A stretch of 64,000 bases of DNA from Unio delphinus (lineage: Eukaryota; Mollusca; Bivalvia; Unionida; Unionidae), in the NCBI GenBank assembly GCA_029339505.1, contig JAQISU010000036.1:6476001-6540000 (forward strand), written 5' to 3'. Below are positions 10,831 through 23,909 of the stretch, in pieces (positions within the stretch are counted from its first letter, which is position 1; each line of letters starts with the position of its first letter). Made by a program: the position numbers and the translations under genes. The notes beneath the pieces are model-generated. The model worked only from the letters and a program-made list of their open reading frames with translations. It did not search any database and had not been told where the DNA came from.

Positions 10831-12960
10831 AGGGAAAAGTTTATTGCTCTGTCATGCCAAGTCTGTCACTATTGTAAACTTCAGCATTTTTCATTGCACT
10901 GTCGTACTGTGTCTTTACACTCATAACTTCACATATTAATTAAACATGGAATCATAGATACAGCTGTCGGTGAACTATGTGTTACATAAACATTGTAAAT
11001 TGTTCAACTCTTAAGTGAAATTTATATTAAGTCTTTTCCCCAGTCTAAGCTTATTTGAGACATTATCTAGTACCCAGTTCCCATTACAAATGATTTAGAT
11101 GGGAAAATTTGGAGCCAAAGGCAGAATTTTTAAGGGACATGGGCAGTCTAAATTGGGCACTTTTGTTTCCTAGGAGTTATAGTAAGGTACCATACAATTT
11201 ATGATGGTTCTATGTTATGATGTTGTCAGTCCACCAATCTGTGCACCTGTTACCAGTTTTAGTTGCACACAATAACTCTCACCATCTACATATACCCAAG
11301 TTTATGGATGGCTTGTGAATGGGTTAAGGAAGAAGTGGTTTGATGCTTGGGTCAAAGATCAAGGTCACTGACTTGAAGAAGATATTGGCTCCCAACACTA
11401 ACATTATTTTGTATCACCAACCTTGATAAATCTTGGTGTATGGCTTGTACTTAGGTAAGGGAAAGCCTGTCAGTTTGGGGTCAGAGGTCATGGTTAGACT
11501 AATTGAAAAAAGGAAAAGGAAATTGAAAGCAAAGTTGAAATTCTGTGCCATGTTTCCGTAGCAAACGTTTTTGGTGAGTGGGTAAGAAAGAAAACTATTT
11601 TTGGTCTCAAAATTAAAAACTCTTGGAACACTGTGCTTGAGAGATAATTTTTTTTTTTGCATAATACTTTAATTTCAAGAACAAGACCATGGGAATGATT
11701 GTTCTAAAGGCATGGAGGAAGCATGTTGATCAAAGGGTCAAAGGGCAGATCATGTGGCTGAACAAAACGTGTTCAGGCAAAGTTCTTTGATCATACTTGT
11801 GGGTTGTTTACATTTGGGATCACCAAGAGATTTGTAAATTCTGGACTATAAAGGTCAGAGGTCATAGTGAGTGTAATAAAAAAGATACTTCTGCATTGTA
11901 AGTCTTGTTTAATCAAATGTCCAGATTATTGAGACTCAGTGGTTAATAACTTCCAGAGTCAAATCATAAGGTATTATTACCTGCATAGAGAAATGTAATG
12001 TGCAGTAGGCATATAAAGTACAATTAACTGTACTGTTGTTTCAAGTTCATTTTCTTTCACTAAATGATACTGAACCTTTTCTTTAGTCACATGACAATTA
12101 AAGCAACTACACAAAATCATTTCCTCAGCTGAGCAACATAGTCGTTGTCGTTAAATTGTTAAACCATCATCCCTTTTAGTCTCAGTTATTTGAATAGTAA
12201 TAATAATAATAATAAAGACTATTTAGAAAAGGTAACTCAGTTACAGAACTAATATACCTGGATGCCTTCTAGCCTACTTGACCATGAAAATGGATATCCA
12301 CAAAATAAATGACTTCTCCCACTTTGCTTTTTCTGGGTAGCTTGCCTCTGCCACTATTGATGCTGGTTTTCTATGTCCAAACGACCTAAATTTCACCAAC
12401 AAAAGTCCAAAAGTTTGGTAAAACCATTTGATTGGTCAACTTTAAGTTTGGCTTTACTTTTCAACTAATCAGATCACTGGATTTAAAACTTAAATTTAAG
12501 TTTAGGCTCAAGTTCTGTTGGTGAAATTCAGGACTATTTATTCTTCAAATTCATCATTTTAATTTGATTTTTTTTTTTAATGCAGTGTGAATTTCCTCCA
12601 TATTTTGCAACACTATGTTAAATCTGGATAAGGAAATAGTTGTATAGAGATGGCATATATCTTTTATCTGAAACTTCTGTCAAATATACCAGGGTTGAGA
12701 TTCAATTGATCTTGTCAGTAAGCAGTCTTTGCTGATTCATTTATAAAGCAACAAGTTTACATTCCTTCCTCAAACTCGTTAATTTATAACTATGACAACC
12801 ACAGGGAGATATTTTAATATGGGCTAGGTGATTTTTATTATTTATGCTTGCAGTGGAAAACGTTTTTCATGTGTATGAAATTTTTTATGCTGAATTTGGA
12901 TAATAGAATCATTTTCCAAAATGTCCTATGTCATTAAAGACAAGGTCTATTTTAATGAAA
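10831..12960. other. Non-coding, with old degenerate repeat
   Basis: Between about 11280 and 11880 phrases such as GGTCAGAGGTCATGGT and GGATGGCTTGTGAATGGG recur loosely, suggesting an old dispersed or tandem repeat. A short (TAA)n sits near 12200. No gene seen. Confidence 0.4.
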
Positions 12961-13347
12961 GTGTTGTACAGCCATATTGTACTATAAGTGTTGTACAGCC
13001 ATATTGCACTATAAGTGTTGTACAGATATATTGCACTATAAGTGTTGTACAGGTATATTGTACAGTTAGTGTTGTACAGGTATATTGTAATATAAGTGTT
13101 GTACAGGAATATTGTACTATCAGTGTTGTACAGGTATATTGTACTATAAGTGTTGTACAGGTATATTGTACTATAAGTGTTGTACATGTATATTGTACAG
13201 TTAGTGTTGTACAGGTATATTGTACAGTTAGTGTTGTACAGGTATATTGTACAGGTATGTTGTACAGTTAGTGTTGTACAGTTATGTTGTACAGTTAGTG
13301 TTGTACGGGTATATTGTACAGTTAGTGTTGTACAGGTATATTGTACT
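12961..13347. repeat. 27-bp minisatellite open on both strands
   Basis: About 14 units of GTGTTGTACAGGTATATTG plus TACTATAA. The unit contains self-complementary TGTACA and a period divisible by three, so both strands carry long open frames (116 codons plus, 156 minus). I treat these as artefacts of the repeat. Confidence 0.93.
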
Positions 13348-13746
13348 GAGACTGTAATGCAATCTCTATATGTAGTCACTTGGAGGCATCTCGATGGACC
13401 ATAACATTCTAATATTACAAAATTTCAAGAATAAGCTTAATATAGTTGATACCAATTTGCATTGAATGGTAAGTTTTATCATATTTTCTGTTTTGTTTCA
13501 TGCTTCTAGCACAACTGACTCTTTTAACATGAGAAATAGCCAGTAATATGGATTACCCATTCTTTTAATGGTAACCATCTTTAGAACATGGCTCGTCCAT
13601 TTTCATGTACCTGTGACTTGATGTTTTGGCAAAATAATCTAGATCAAATACTGTGTATTATTACAGATGGTAAGGGTGCCTTCTTTATAAAAAAAATGGC
13701 ACTTCTTGTAACCATGACAGCAGGTATGAGAAAGTTATCTTTCCTA
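13348..13746. other. Non-coding spacer
   Basis: AT-rich, no gene or repeat recognised. Confidence 0.4.
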
Positions 13747-13868
13747 TAAATAGTTCTGAATATGACGGATGTGAATTGTTGACAGTTACTATCAGACCCA
13801 ATATAAATAATAGTTCTGAATATGATGGATGTGAATTGTTGACAGTTACTTTCAGACCCAATATAAAT
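13747..13868. repeat. Two-copy tandem duplication (about 62 bp)
   Basis: AATAGTTCTGAATATGA...GTGAATTGTTGACAG occurs twice in a row with few differences. Confidence 0.85.
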
Positions 13869-13993
13869 GTTCCATCTGCTCAGTGTAGGTGAATCAGTGC
13901 ATGGATTATGGCCAGCACAATGTTCAGTGCAGGTTAATGCAGGGTAGAAGCCAATTAAACCTTGCCTGGCAGGTTAATCTGCTTCTACTTATT

Positions 13994-14170
13994 GTTTCAA
14001 AGTATCATGTAGTATAAATGTAAACCATTCCATGAAAATTATATTGACAGTTCATTCAAAGTATCATGCAGTATAAATGTAAACCATTCCTTGAAAATTA
14101 TATTGACAGAGTTCATTCAAAGTATCATGCAGTATAAATGTAAACCATTCCTTGAAAATGATATTGACAT
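13994..14170. repeat. Three-copy tandem repeat (about 60 bp)
   Basis: CAAAGTATCATG followed by CAGTATAAATGTAAACCATTC and a TTGACA end is repeated three times. The last copy drifts at its end. Confidence 0.85.
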
Positions 14171-14516
14171 AATTCATCCAAAGGTAACAGATCAGCCTAA
14201 CAATACAATTGATTAATAATCTGAAAATTTATTTTAGTTTGTGCCCATTTGAGGGACACCAAATGGAATACTGTTTTACTTGTAAGCCACAACAGATTAA
14301 GAGATATTTCTGAGCTCAGAATCTCTGTGGCATAGAAGAGAAAATCTGCATGGCAACATCTAAACAACTACGGGAAGTTATGATATTTCAGAATAATTAT
14401 ATATATCTTGGTACATAACACAATGTCAATGTAAGACTGATTTATCAGAAATATGGAGTTCACTAATAGCCCAGTCTGAAAACCATATATTCTCACTTGT
14501 AAGTGAAATTCATTTG
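14171..14516. other. Non-coding spacer
   Basis: No gene or repeat recognised. Confidence 0.4.
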
Positions 14517-14725
14517 CAACTGTACAGACCTGGATCTTCTGTCACATAACGTGCTGGCAGGTTTGGGACTGTACAGACCTGGATCTTCTGTCACATAATG
14601 TGCTGGCAGGTTTGGGACTGTACAGACCTGGATCTTCTGTCACATAATGTGCTGGCAGGTTTGGGACTCTACAGACCTGGATCTTCTGTCACATAATGTG
14701 CTGGCAGGTTTGGGACTGTGCAGAT
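14517..14725. repeat. 50-bp tandem repeat, four copies
   Basis: CTGTACAGACCTGGATCTTC followed by TGTCACATAATGTGCTGG is repeated four times, nearly identical, which suggests recent expansion. Confidence 0.92.
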
Positions 14726-14814
14726 CATTAGGACTAGTCAGTAGAAGAAATGATCTTGGACTCTGAGCTGCCAATGCATTATGCAATTGCTGATCAGGAT
14801 CTATCTTATTTGCT

Positions 14815-15215
14815 GTTGGTAATCAGGTATACCATTGTTTATCATGTTGGTAATCAGATATACCATTGTTTAACATGTTGGTAATCTGATATACCATTGT
14901 TTAACATGCTGGTAATCAGATATACCATTGTTTAACATGTTGGTAATCAGATATACCATTGTTTAACATAAATCAGGTATACCATTGTTTAACATGTTGG
15001 TAATCAGATATACCATTGTTTAACATGTTGGTAATCAGATATACCATTGTTTAACATGTTGGTAATCAGGTATACCATTGTTTAACATGTTAGTAATCAG
15101 GTATACCATTGTTTAACATGTTGGTAATCAGGTATACCATTGTTAATATGCTGGTAATTAGGTATACCATTGTTTAACCTGTTGGTAATCAGGTGTACCA
15201 TTGTTTAACATGTTG
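14815..15215. repeat. 31-bp minisatellite
   Basis: About 13 units of TTGGTAATCAGATATACCAT plus TGTTTAACATG; one shortened unit near 14966. Confidence 0.93.
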
Positions 15216-15279
15216 ATACTTTTCTGTAGTTTTATAGCATGTAAAATTGACAACAGAGAGAGCATTCTGTTTTTCTTTT

Positions 15280-15598
15280 TTCTTTTAATCTTTTATTTGA
15301 CTTCTTTTTTTTTTAATATTAATTTTGACTCCTTTTATTTGACATTTTATTTGACTCATTGTTTTGGCTCCTTTTATTTTACATTGTAATTTGACTCATT
15401 TTTTTAACTTTTTATTTGACTTTTTATTTTACATTGTATTTGACTCATTTTATTTGACTTCCTTTTATTTTATATTTGACTCCTTTTATTTGACATTTTA
15501 TTTGACTTCTTTTATATTTGACTCCTTTTATTTGACATTTTGACTCATTTTATAGTTGACTCCTTTTATTTGACATCTTATTTGACTCCTGTTAATCA
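15280..15598. repeat. Irregular TTTATTTGAC-rich repeat
   Basis: Low-complexity tract of CTTTTATTTGAC and TTTTATTTGACTC with variable spacing. Confidence 0.75.
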
Positions 15599-15806
15599 AT
15601 CGTTTGGTTATGGTTGTTTCATCATGGACTGCACATGTTTTTAGAATGGATAAATTCACGTTCTCTTGAAATCAATCATTTGGTTATGGCTGCTTTATCA
15701 TGGATTACACAGACTTTTAGAATGTATAAATTGAAAAAGTTCTCATAAAATAAATTAAAACACCTTTACAAAAAAGTTCTCATAAAATAAATTAAAACAC
15801 CTTTAC
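15596..15806. repeat. Two adjacent two-copy duplications
   Basis: AATCAATCNTTTGGTTATGG is repeated about 75 bp apart (15596-15730). It is followed by a roughly 37-bp direct duplication of AAGTTCTCATAAAATAAATT (15735-15806). Confidence 0.8.
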
Positions 15807-16040
15807 AGTGTTTAATGTAGACTTGTCTGATAATAACTAGGTAAAAGACACTTTGCAAATGAAGTTTGCTTGGCATGTTCCTTTCATGTGTAGATGATAA
15901 TTTAATTTTTGTACTGTTTTAATGATTTTTCTAATTTTATAACGTTTTATGGTTCACTGTTGACTTTGGAGTTCCTTTCGGTGCATTCATAATTTATAAA
16001 CACAAGTTTTGATGTAATACCATTAAATAAAGAACAAGAA

Positions 16041-16105
16041 TACTGGCCGCCATGTATAGCCTATCTTGTGCTGAAAAATGGTGTTAAACCCAACTACAAC
16101 AAAGA
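16041..16105 (+). mobile_element. SINE B, 3' end fragment
   Basis: Only the terminal part is present: ACTGGCCGCCATGTATAGCC, then GTGCTGAAAAATGG and a CAA-rich tail. It matches the 3' end of the fuller SINE B copies at 29.3, 46.1 and 52.2 kb. Confidence 0.75.
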
Positions 16106-16204
16106 AGAAGAACACACTTAAAGACCTAATAATGTTTGCTACCTTAAATATTTTCAGCATTTTTTATGTTTTTTAATTTCATGGTGTTTTTTTTTTTGTA
16201 GTTA

Positions 16205-16276
16205 AATCATTGTAGATGTTGTAAAATGCTTAGAGCTTCTAAAGATTAGGCGCTATACATTTTTCTCATTATTATT
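16205..16276 (+). mobile_element. Retroelement-like 3' tail, copy 1
   Basis: GATGTTGTAAAATGCTTAGA, then GCTTCTAAAGATTAGGCG and CTCATTATTATT. A near-identical block occurs at 41980-42056. The form resembles LINE/SINE 3' tails of the L2/CR1 type that end in short ATT repeats; family not proven. Confidence 0.55.
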
Positions 16277-17736
16277 CCATGTAATCACACTAAAAACCCA
16301 TTGGAGGAGTTGCTTTGGTTGTTGTGTATCGCATGTTTAAAGGGTTCGGTTGCATTCATTTATAATATGTACTTTGCTATGCATAAACATCATCTGTATA
16401 ATGTAATTGGAAACTTGTTTTGAGATTATGCATGCAGAATCTAATATACTTCATTCATTTGTATGTGAATCATTTTCCATTTCATCTCTTAATAAAAAAA
16501 GTTCACGACATAATTCTGGATTTAGAATAATTCTGGATTTAGAATCTGTAATAAAAAAGCTTTTCCTTCCTTCATTGTATAGTCAGGAGTTGAGAAACAA
16601 AAGAGAGCATCTGTTTAGAATAATATCTTAATTCGATTTAAAAATTTAGACAAACTTTGTGCTGTGTATGAACTGAGGCAGTTTGTGTTAAATATTTAAA
16701 TTATATTCCTTTCTTTTTATCAGTAGTACTGTACGTGTAAAAAGAAAAGTTAGCATCCTAATAATGCACACATAACCTGTCTTCAGCTTTGGTACATTGA
16801 CTGCTTTCTGAATCTAAAGTGACAAGGAATACAATTTCTATTTATCTGTAACACAAGAAGTAGAAGTTAACTTGAATAAGAATGGTGTTGGATTACAATA
16901 ATATCGCCCACTTTTCATATTCCTCTTTCTGCATGCTTGAGGCTAGTTATAATGGTCATCTCAAACCATCTCTATTGACACTTGCTGTTGCCAGAATCAC
17001 AAAGGCGTTCAAATGTTTCAGATTGTACAATAAATTTCAGCATTTCAAGTTTGTCCAATTCTTGCAGAGTTTTGCCTTTTAAAAAAATTTCTAACTTAAT
17101 ATAACACTTGATAAGTTACATAAACTGTAAAAGGGACAAAGTTAATGGGCCTAAAAATGCAAATTTTCTGCAATAAATCAATTTATAATAATAAACTTTA
17201 AGAGAAAGACTGCAATCCTATTTGAACACCGAATATCAAACAGGTTGTATTTTTAAAAATTTGGCTACTACAAAAGAAATTTGTGAACCACTCAAGTACT
17301 GTTACTCGTTTGTTGGTTAAGGAAATATTTATGCATATAAATAATAAATTTATTACATGTAAATATATTACGTGACTAAATTAAACCTGAATCTGAAGAG
17401 AAAGAAAAAACCATAAAAGCATGCAGTTTGGCTTTTAATTATTGTTAAATCAAGGGAGACAATTCATGTCCCCAGGAAATTCGTTATCAAGCAACAGGAA
17501 AATGCAATGCCACTCTGTTGAACTCTATGTTCATTTTAACTTCATGTTTAGAATTATTTTCAGATCTGATATTTGATTTGGTTACAGTGTGAATACATTT
17601 TGAGAAAACACTAACTTAAAGATAATGACTTCAGTAGGTCTAAATTTTCTAAATAAAATGGTTTTGCACATAACTAACTCCCTGCCAGTAACTGAAGTCA
17701 GTAGGGTTATCAGTGTGTCCCACCCATCTTTTTCAG
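16277..17736 (+). other. Probable Lasp intron or upstream non-coding
   Basis: No exon of the upstream LIM or nebulin-repeat parts was recognised here. A 19-bp duplication (AATAATTCTGGATTTAGAAT-like) lies at 16508-16545. Confidence 0.4.
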
Positions 17737-17850
17737 TGGAATCATCACAGATGCGTAGAGTTGGCTCAATCTCTGACTATGATCCCGTGAACGACCGTTA
17801 TGGTTCCATTGTTGGGCAGTATAATCCTGATCCAAGAAAAGAACCACCAG
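17737..17850 (+). CDS. Lasp: Lasp-type gene, linker exon
   Basis: 114-nt exon bounded by a pyrimidine-rich acceptor ending TTTTTCAG and the donor CAG|GTAGGA. It enters one base into a codon and leaves with one base, which pairs exactly with the next exon. The peptide is ESSQMRRVGSISDYDPVNDR followed by YGSIVGQYNPDPRKEPP, a polar linker of the kind found between the nebulin repeats and the SH3 domain in LASP proteins. An alternative acceptor 14 bp later (TCACAG|ATG) keeps the same frame but has a weaker pyrimidine tract. Confidence 0.7.
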
Positions 17851-18402
17851 GTAGGAACTGTGGATGACTTAAATTTTGTGCAGTCCACTGATCAACACGC
17901 TCTTTGAATATCCTGTGATACAATGTGTGAACAAATGTGCCATAACTTAGATTGATCGGCTCTGAACATACTGTCTGAAACATCAGTTATATCATTCAGT
18001 AAAAATAGATGGTAAGTGTGTCAAGTTCAGATCTAATGCTATTCTTTAGCTTTGTTAACCAAACTGTATATAGCAGAGGAACAATACATAATCCTCTTTC
18101 TAATATATCATCCTAATAACCCGTCCTTACCCATCCAAAATAAAATTACTCATGCAAACATAATACTTCATTGTAATGTATTACACAGCTGACCAATTAT
18201 GTATGCTTGGCAATATTTCAGAGGACAGCATTATATGATGAATTTTCTTGTGTAGATGATAAACAGCTTAATGCCAGATCCAGGGTAGCATAATGAGCCT
18301 GCAGATCTGGATCATTGGTGAGCCTACATATCAGGGTTGGTGCTGTTCACAGGAAATCAGGCAGCATTGACCCTAATCTATCGGTTCATTTTAAACTGTC
18401 GG

Positions 18403-18627
18403 AGTGTACACTGTTCTCAGTTTGGCACTGTTCAGCACTGTGATATAGGCAGGTATATCAGGGTGTACACTGTTCTAGTGTTGAGCACTGTGATATAGGC
18501 AGGTATATCAGGGTGTACACTGTTCTAGTGCTCAGCACTGTGATATAGGCAGGTATATCAGGGTGTACACTGTTCTTGTTTTCAGCACTGTGATATAGGC
18601 AGGTATATCAGGGTGTACACTGTTCTT
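18403..18627. repeat. 50-bp tandem repeat in Lasp intron
   Basis: About 4.5 units of GTGATATAGGCAGGTATATC followed by AGGGTGTACACTGTTCT, highly similar to each other. Confidence 0.9.
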
Positions 18628-18793
18628 CATTTGGTGTGCATTTTGCAGTATTTTCGCTGTATCATTGTTCAGTGAAGCAGAAACCATCGTACTTTCATAA
18701 AAGCAAGATCACTATGTACTGAGTTACTTTGCATTTTAATTTGATCCAGGGACATAACTCTGTTGTACTGTATTGCTTTATAGTGAGTGACCA

Positions 18794-19000
18794 CTGTATA
18801 TGACAAAATATCTTTTGGGGGCAGGGCCTTTCTGTTTTTACTGTATTTGACAAAATAGGGTAGTGTCTTTTGGGGGCAGGGCCTTTCTGTTTTTACTGTA
18901 TTTGACAAAATTGGGTAGTGTATTTTGAGGGCAGAGCCTTTCTGTTTTTACTGTATATGACAAAATTGGGTAGTGTCTTTTGGGGGCAGGACCTTTCTGA
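18794..19000. repeat. 55-bp tandem repeat in Lasp intron
   Basis: About four units with TTTTGGGGGCAGGGCCTTTC, then TGTTTTTACTGTA and TGACAAAAT. Confidence 0.9.
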
Positions 19001-19347
19001 TTTTAAGATGCAGGTGTCTTTAATTTAATATAATTCTGTCTTCATTAATATGCACATTAACATGCTTAAATTGTTTATACTTTTCTATAACTTTGCAGGG
19101 AGGTATAAGTCACTGCATCTTCTTTCATTGCATGAAAAGCTTTCTGTCATTGGACATGAGATAGCATTTGCTTCCTGCTTTTCTTGGTCATTTGCATGTT
19201 AATTTTTTTGGTGTGTTATTCATATTTTGATCCCTCCAATTTCTTACAAAAATAGTTTCCTTTATTAAAATAAAATTTCACCTTTATCCAAAGTGGAATA
19301 TGGAATAAATTGAAACCTACATTTGGACTGATTTCCTTTCCTTTCAG

Positions 19348-19457
19348 CTCCAGTGCCATCGCATTCGGCACCTCAGCCATATCAGCCTCCACACCACCCA
19401 CCACCCCAGCAGTATCAGCCCCCACCACCCCAGTCACCCAGAGGTTCAGGAAAAGGA
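19348..19457 (+). CDS. Lasp: Lasp-type gene, Pro/Gln-rich linker exon
   Basis: 110-nt exon between acceptor CCTTTCAG and donor GGA|GTAAGT. With the single base carried over from the previous exon it encodes APVPSHSAPQPYQPPHHPPP followed by QQYQPPPPQSPRGSGKG. It ends on a codon boundary, matching the SH3 exon. Its length means skipping it would shift the frame, so it is probably constitutive. Proline/glutamine-rich spacers before the SH3 domain are typical of LASP proteins; the poly-proline stretches may bind SH3 or profilin-type partners (inference). Confidence 0.85.
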
Positions 19458-19766
19458 GTAAGTAGAATTGGTGTCATTTATTTATAAATTTTTGGTATTT
19501 ATAACTAGTTCAGAAAATATCTGCAATATATTGATTGATTACTGTATATTGATTGATTAGAAAAGGCCCATAATCCTAAACTACTGTTATTACTTTATTT
19601 TACCAGGTTCAGTTATTTATTACAGCATAGTTAACATTAGGTCACAATTCACAAAATTAAACGGTCACAAATGGATTGTGTTACAAGAAGAGTTGGGAAC
19701 AGTGGAACAAAATTGGGGTTAAACTCTTTATGATAAAGAAACTATGAAATCTAGTGATTGTTGACT

Positions 19767-20253
19767 ATCATGCCAGACTTAACAGTTGGCATGCCTGAAT
19801 TGTCAATTATCATGCCAGACTTATAGTTGGCATGCCTAAATTGTCAATTATCATGCCAGACTTATAGTTGGCATGCCTAAATTGTCAATTATCATGCCAG
19901 ACTTAACAGTTGGCATGCCTAAATTGTCAATTATCATGCCAGACTTATAGTTGGCATGCCTAAATTGTCAATTATCATGCCAGACTTAACAGTTGGCATG
20001 CCTAAATTGTCAATTATCATGCCAGACTTTACAGTTGGCATGCCTAAATTGTCAATTATCATGCCAGACTTAACAGTTGGCATGCCTAAATTGTCAATTA
20101 TCATGCCAGACTTTACAGTTGGCATGCCTAAATTGTCAATTATCATGCCAGACTTAACAGTTGGCATGCCTAAATTGTCAATTATCATGCCAGACTTAAC
20201 AGTTGGCATGCCTAAATTGTCAATTATCATGCCAGACTTAACAGTTGGCATGC
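19767..20253. repeat. 42-bp array with hairpin in each unit
   Basis: About 11-12 units containing CATGCCAGACTTAACAGT then TGGCATGCC and AATTGTCAATTAT. CATGCCA and TGGCATG are perfect 7-bp inverted arms around an 11-nt loop, and AATTGTCAATT is itself a near-palindrome, so each unit can form two hairpins. Long open frames on both strands result from the 42-bp period; some units are 41 bp and break them. Confidence 0.93.
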
Positions 20254-21014
20254 AAAAAGCAGCATATTACAATACTTCTTAAACATACATCAACCACTGG
20301 TGTATCGCTGTGCAAAGCATTTTGCTCAGTTTCCTCAGCATGATATAACCTTTCATGTGTTGATGTACAGTTTAGCACCAAGCCAAATCAAGCCTAAAGT
20401 TTGTTATCAAACAAATGCATGAGCGGTCCCAAATTTTCAGGAAGTCTTCTGGAAAATCATTTAAAACTCTTACTGTCCTGGGAAGGATAGCTGATCTCCA
20501 ACTTTTTTTATATTTTTAGTATTTTACGAAATGTCATTGTCAGTTTTTATATATTTTTGTATGAAGAAAAGAACATGCAGTTTCTATCAGTAAGAAGAGG
20601 AGTTGAAGATTTGAACTTCTTTCCAGAACGACAAAAGCTGAATCAATGTGAGCTTAAGAAATGCAATTCTTTTACAAGTGATCACTCTGTTGAGAGTGGA
20701 TGCTAACAAAATATGCTATAAGCCAGTATGTACCCCCATAAACAGTTAATGAGCATACAGACATGCAGGTTGGCAAATAAATAGCACATCAAATGTCATT
20801 TCATTCTTGAGATCCAAGGAACAATTTGAATAATGTATCAAATTATGCATTGACAATTATGTTAAGCAATATAGTCAAACCTGTTCTAATGCCATCTTTT
20901 CATAAAGAACACATGGTGACAACAGCTATTCTAATCCCCAAGCAAATTCCTTCATAAGTTTTGTTTAATGGTCACCTGCTTTCTATGGTCAGCTACCAGG
21001 CTTTTTTAACCAAA

Positions 21015-21300
21015 GTGATTTCTCTCTACCTTAAGCAACAACTGGAGCATATATACAGTGATTTCTCCCTACTTTAAGCAACAACTGGAGCATAATATAG
21101 TGATTTCTCCCTACCTTAAACAACAACTGGATTATATATACAGTGATTTCTCCCTACCTTAAGCAACAACTGGATCATATATAGTGATTTCTCCCTACCT
21201 TAAGGAACAACTGGATTATATATATAGTGATTTCTCCCTACCTTAAGCAACAACTGGAGCATAGATTCAGTGATTTCTCCCTACCTTAAGCAACAACTAT
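21015..21300. repeat. 43-bp tandem repeat in Lasp intron
   Basis: Six to seven units of GTGATTTCTCCCTACCTTAA followed by GCAACAACTGGA and an ATATATA spacer of variable length. Confidence 0.9.
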
Positions 21301-23909
21301 ATATACAGTAATTGATGACAATGACATTGTTTATATAAAGGAATACATTGAAACATTTATTATCTAGTTTTGTATTCAATGTATTTCACTCACATTGTCA
21401 ATGTAACACGGAGGTGGCAATAAGCCAAATTCAAGAACAGTTTTTAGGGTAGATGGTCAAATCATATCACTGGCTGAATGGTGGGGAAAATAACCATTTT
21501 ATCATTGCAAAACCGGAAGTTTCCTTTGTGTCATTGTGACAGATATAATGTTATCTATATTATGTGTGTTATTTTCATTATAATAGTTTTGTAAGGGTCA
21601 TTCATTTTAACACTAATATCCTATGATTATACGTTAAAGAGGAGTCATGTATTAAGTTTCTTGATTCATTCATAAAGTTTCAAGGTTAAGTTTTACTAAA
21701 AGTATAAGTAGACATCACATGATTTGACACGTACACAAATGACTTCTATTGAGAGGCCAAGCTGACCTAGTTCTGGATTAGCTGTTTTGAATCACATAAC
21801 TCTGTTTACTTTGAAATGCCAATATGATTCATTCAGGGCCTCATTTTGCCTTTTTTTCTATTGCACATTAGCATTCATTATAACTAAATTAATACTTATA
21901 ATTAGGCATTTTATAAGTATCTTAGTTATATTGCGAGGAATTCATTTATTCAGTTTAATTTTATTTGTTTGAATTACAGTGAACAAAATATTGAAGGACA
22001 TTTGGATTTAAATCTATTACAGAATTACTGTGAATTTATTTAAAGATATTTGAATTTATAGCTATATCAGCTGTATTGAAAATCTTGTTTTGTATTCTGT
22101 ATTTGCCAATCTAAAAATTGATGCTAAGTGCAAACTAAATTCACTAATTTTGTACATGTATGCAGAGTATAAGATGAGGCCAGCTCAATACCTTGGCTTT
22201 GTCCTTTTTTCTAGTAGCTTCGTTTCATGAATATTAAATGTATTGCTATGCTATTCCAGATTAGCGGCAATGCATCACCAGTGTAATAATGCTTTTTACA
22301 TTTTAGTTTTTAGAGAGAGAGGTATTGCATCACATTTATCTTATTGCACTTCCTGATCAAAATATGCCCGATATGCAGGAGATTTCAGCTCCTCTTGGTG
22401 CTCCTATTTTATACCTTACTGCCTGCATCTAACTGAAGACAAGACAGAAAACATTAATAAAATACGAAATGAAAACTTTCAGAATACATATCATACTACT
22501 TCAGTTTCAAAGATATCTAATTTATATTTATATGTTCACAATATTTGTATACATATAGAATCGATTTAAGTTAAATCCCAAAAACGATTTAGCATGCTGT
22601 GTTATTTTCTTTGCAAGTTCACCCCAATAATTAAGATTACCCTTTATATCTATTACCCTTTATCAGTAAGTTGCTCTTCCTGTAATTAGATGGCATATGG
22701 TTTGATCTTGCCTCATTCTAGTTGTTAATTTGAATTACTGTGATACAACTTTCAGCAATAAAAAAATAGGTCGCTGTTTGAGAAAGTTAACCGAGTAAGC
22801 ATCTGGTATTACATGGTTCCGTTTTTACAATTTGATCTGGTCTGCAGAATCTTGCCTTCAAACAGGTGCCAGCTGGTATGACCTGGCCAGAGTTGTAGCA
22901 TATTCAATTAGAATGTAAATATTAATAACACTGCAAAACCATGTACATCTTGGGACAATATATATCATAATTAAGAAGATACGTTTTATTCAGGGGTATT
23001 AATTGATGAAAATATAGTACTGACTTTGTACGTAACATCACAATTGTCATGTAGCTGAACAAAACAGATTACAATCATCCTGAAACCTTTCCCTACCTCC
23101 CGCAGCTCGTCATATTGGGTCATGTCTTATTTTATTCATGAGGTGCACAAAGAAAAATGCGATGGAATATATATTTCTTTGTCAGGGTTACTTGTTTTCA
23201 AACTGGTGTATTCTAATACACATATAGCTAATCAAATTTAAACAGCTACTGCTTTAGTGAAATAACAAATGATGCATGTTAATTTAATACTGATAATCAT
23301 ATAAATAGTTCAAAATCTCAATGTCCCGTTTAGTATATGATCTTTCCCAAAATGATAATTATTATTTGCACATCATTTTTCATACTTTGGAAACAAATAC
23401 TTCTTTTTTCATACAAAACATTACATAAGAAATAAAGCAATTTGAACGACATAATCCATTTATACGTCAATTCAGAGTATAAAATGAAAGCCAAACTTCC
23501 TTTTAGAAAAGGATCAACTTTTAGGATGGGAAATACAGTATCACTTTGATTCATTCAGTACTATTTGGTACACAAGTGATATCATTTGGAATACCATTGG
23601 GACTTATTCATAACAATGTTTCTACTTCTCTGAAGCTTTTTATCACTCCCATCCTGGGACATCTCTAGCTATTACCATGCTGTTGCAGTGATATGTTTAG
23701 AAAAAGGGTAATATATCTGTGAACACTGTGGACTCAGATTTGCTGGTTCCTCATACGATGACAGATTTGTGTCAGTGCTGTTTTTCGTTGGGAAACCGAG
23801 ATTAGCATGTCCACAGAAGTAATTGAGCAAGTTTGTAAACCCCTTGACTGTGTAATTTACTTTTCAAATGCATGCATAAAATAATTAGGATATTTTCCAA
23901 TTACAATCG

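Larger units (their letters stand above)
17851..19347 (+). other. Lasp intron with two minisatellites
   Basis: GT...CAG intron. It contains the 50-bp array at 18403-18627 and the 55-bp array at 18794-19000. No additional exon seen. Confidence 0.65.

Noticed and set aside
13660..13672. ACAG-ATG-GTAAG as a three-base micro-exon
   Set aside because: Only chance-level splice consensus, no link to Lasp coding sequence.
19934..20282. 105- and 108-codon frames on opposite strands
   Set aside because: Produced by the 42-bp period of an intronic array.
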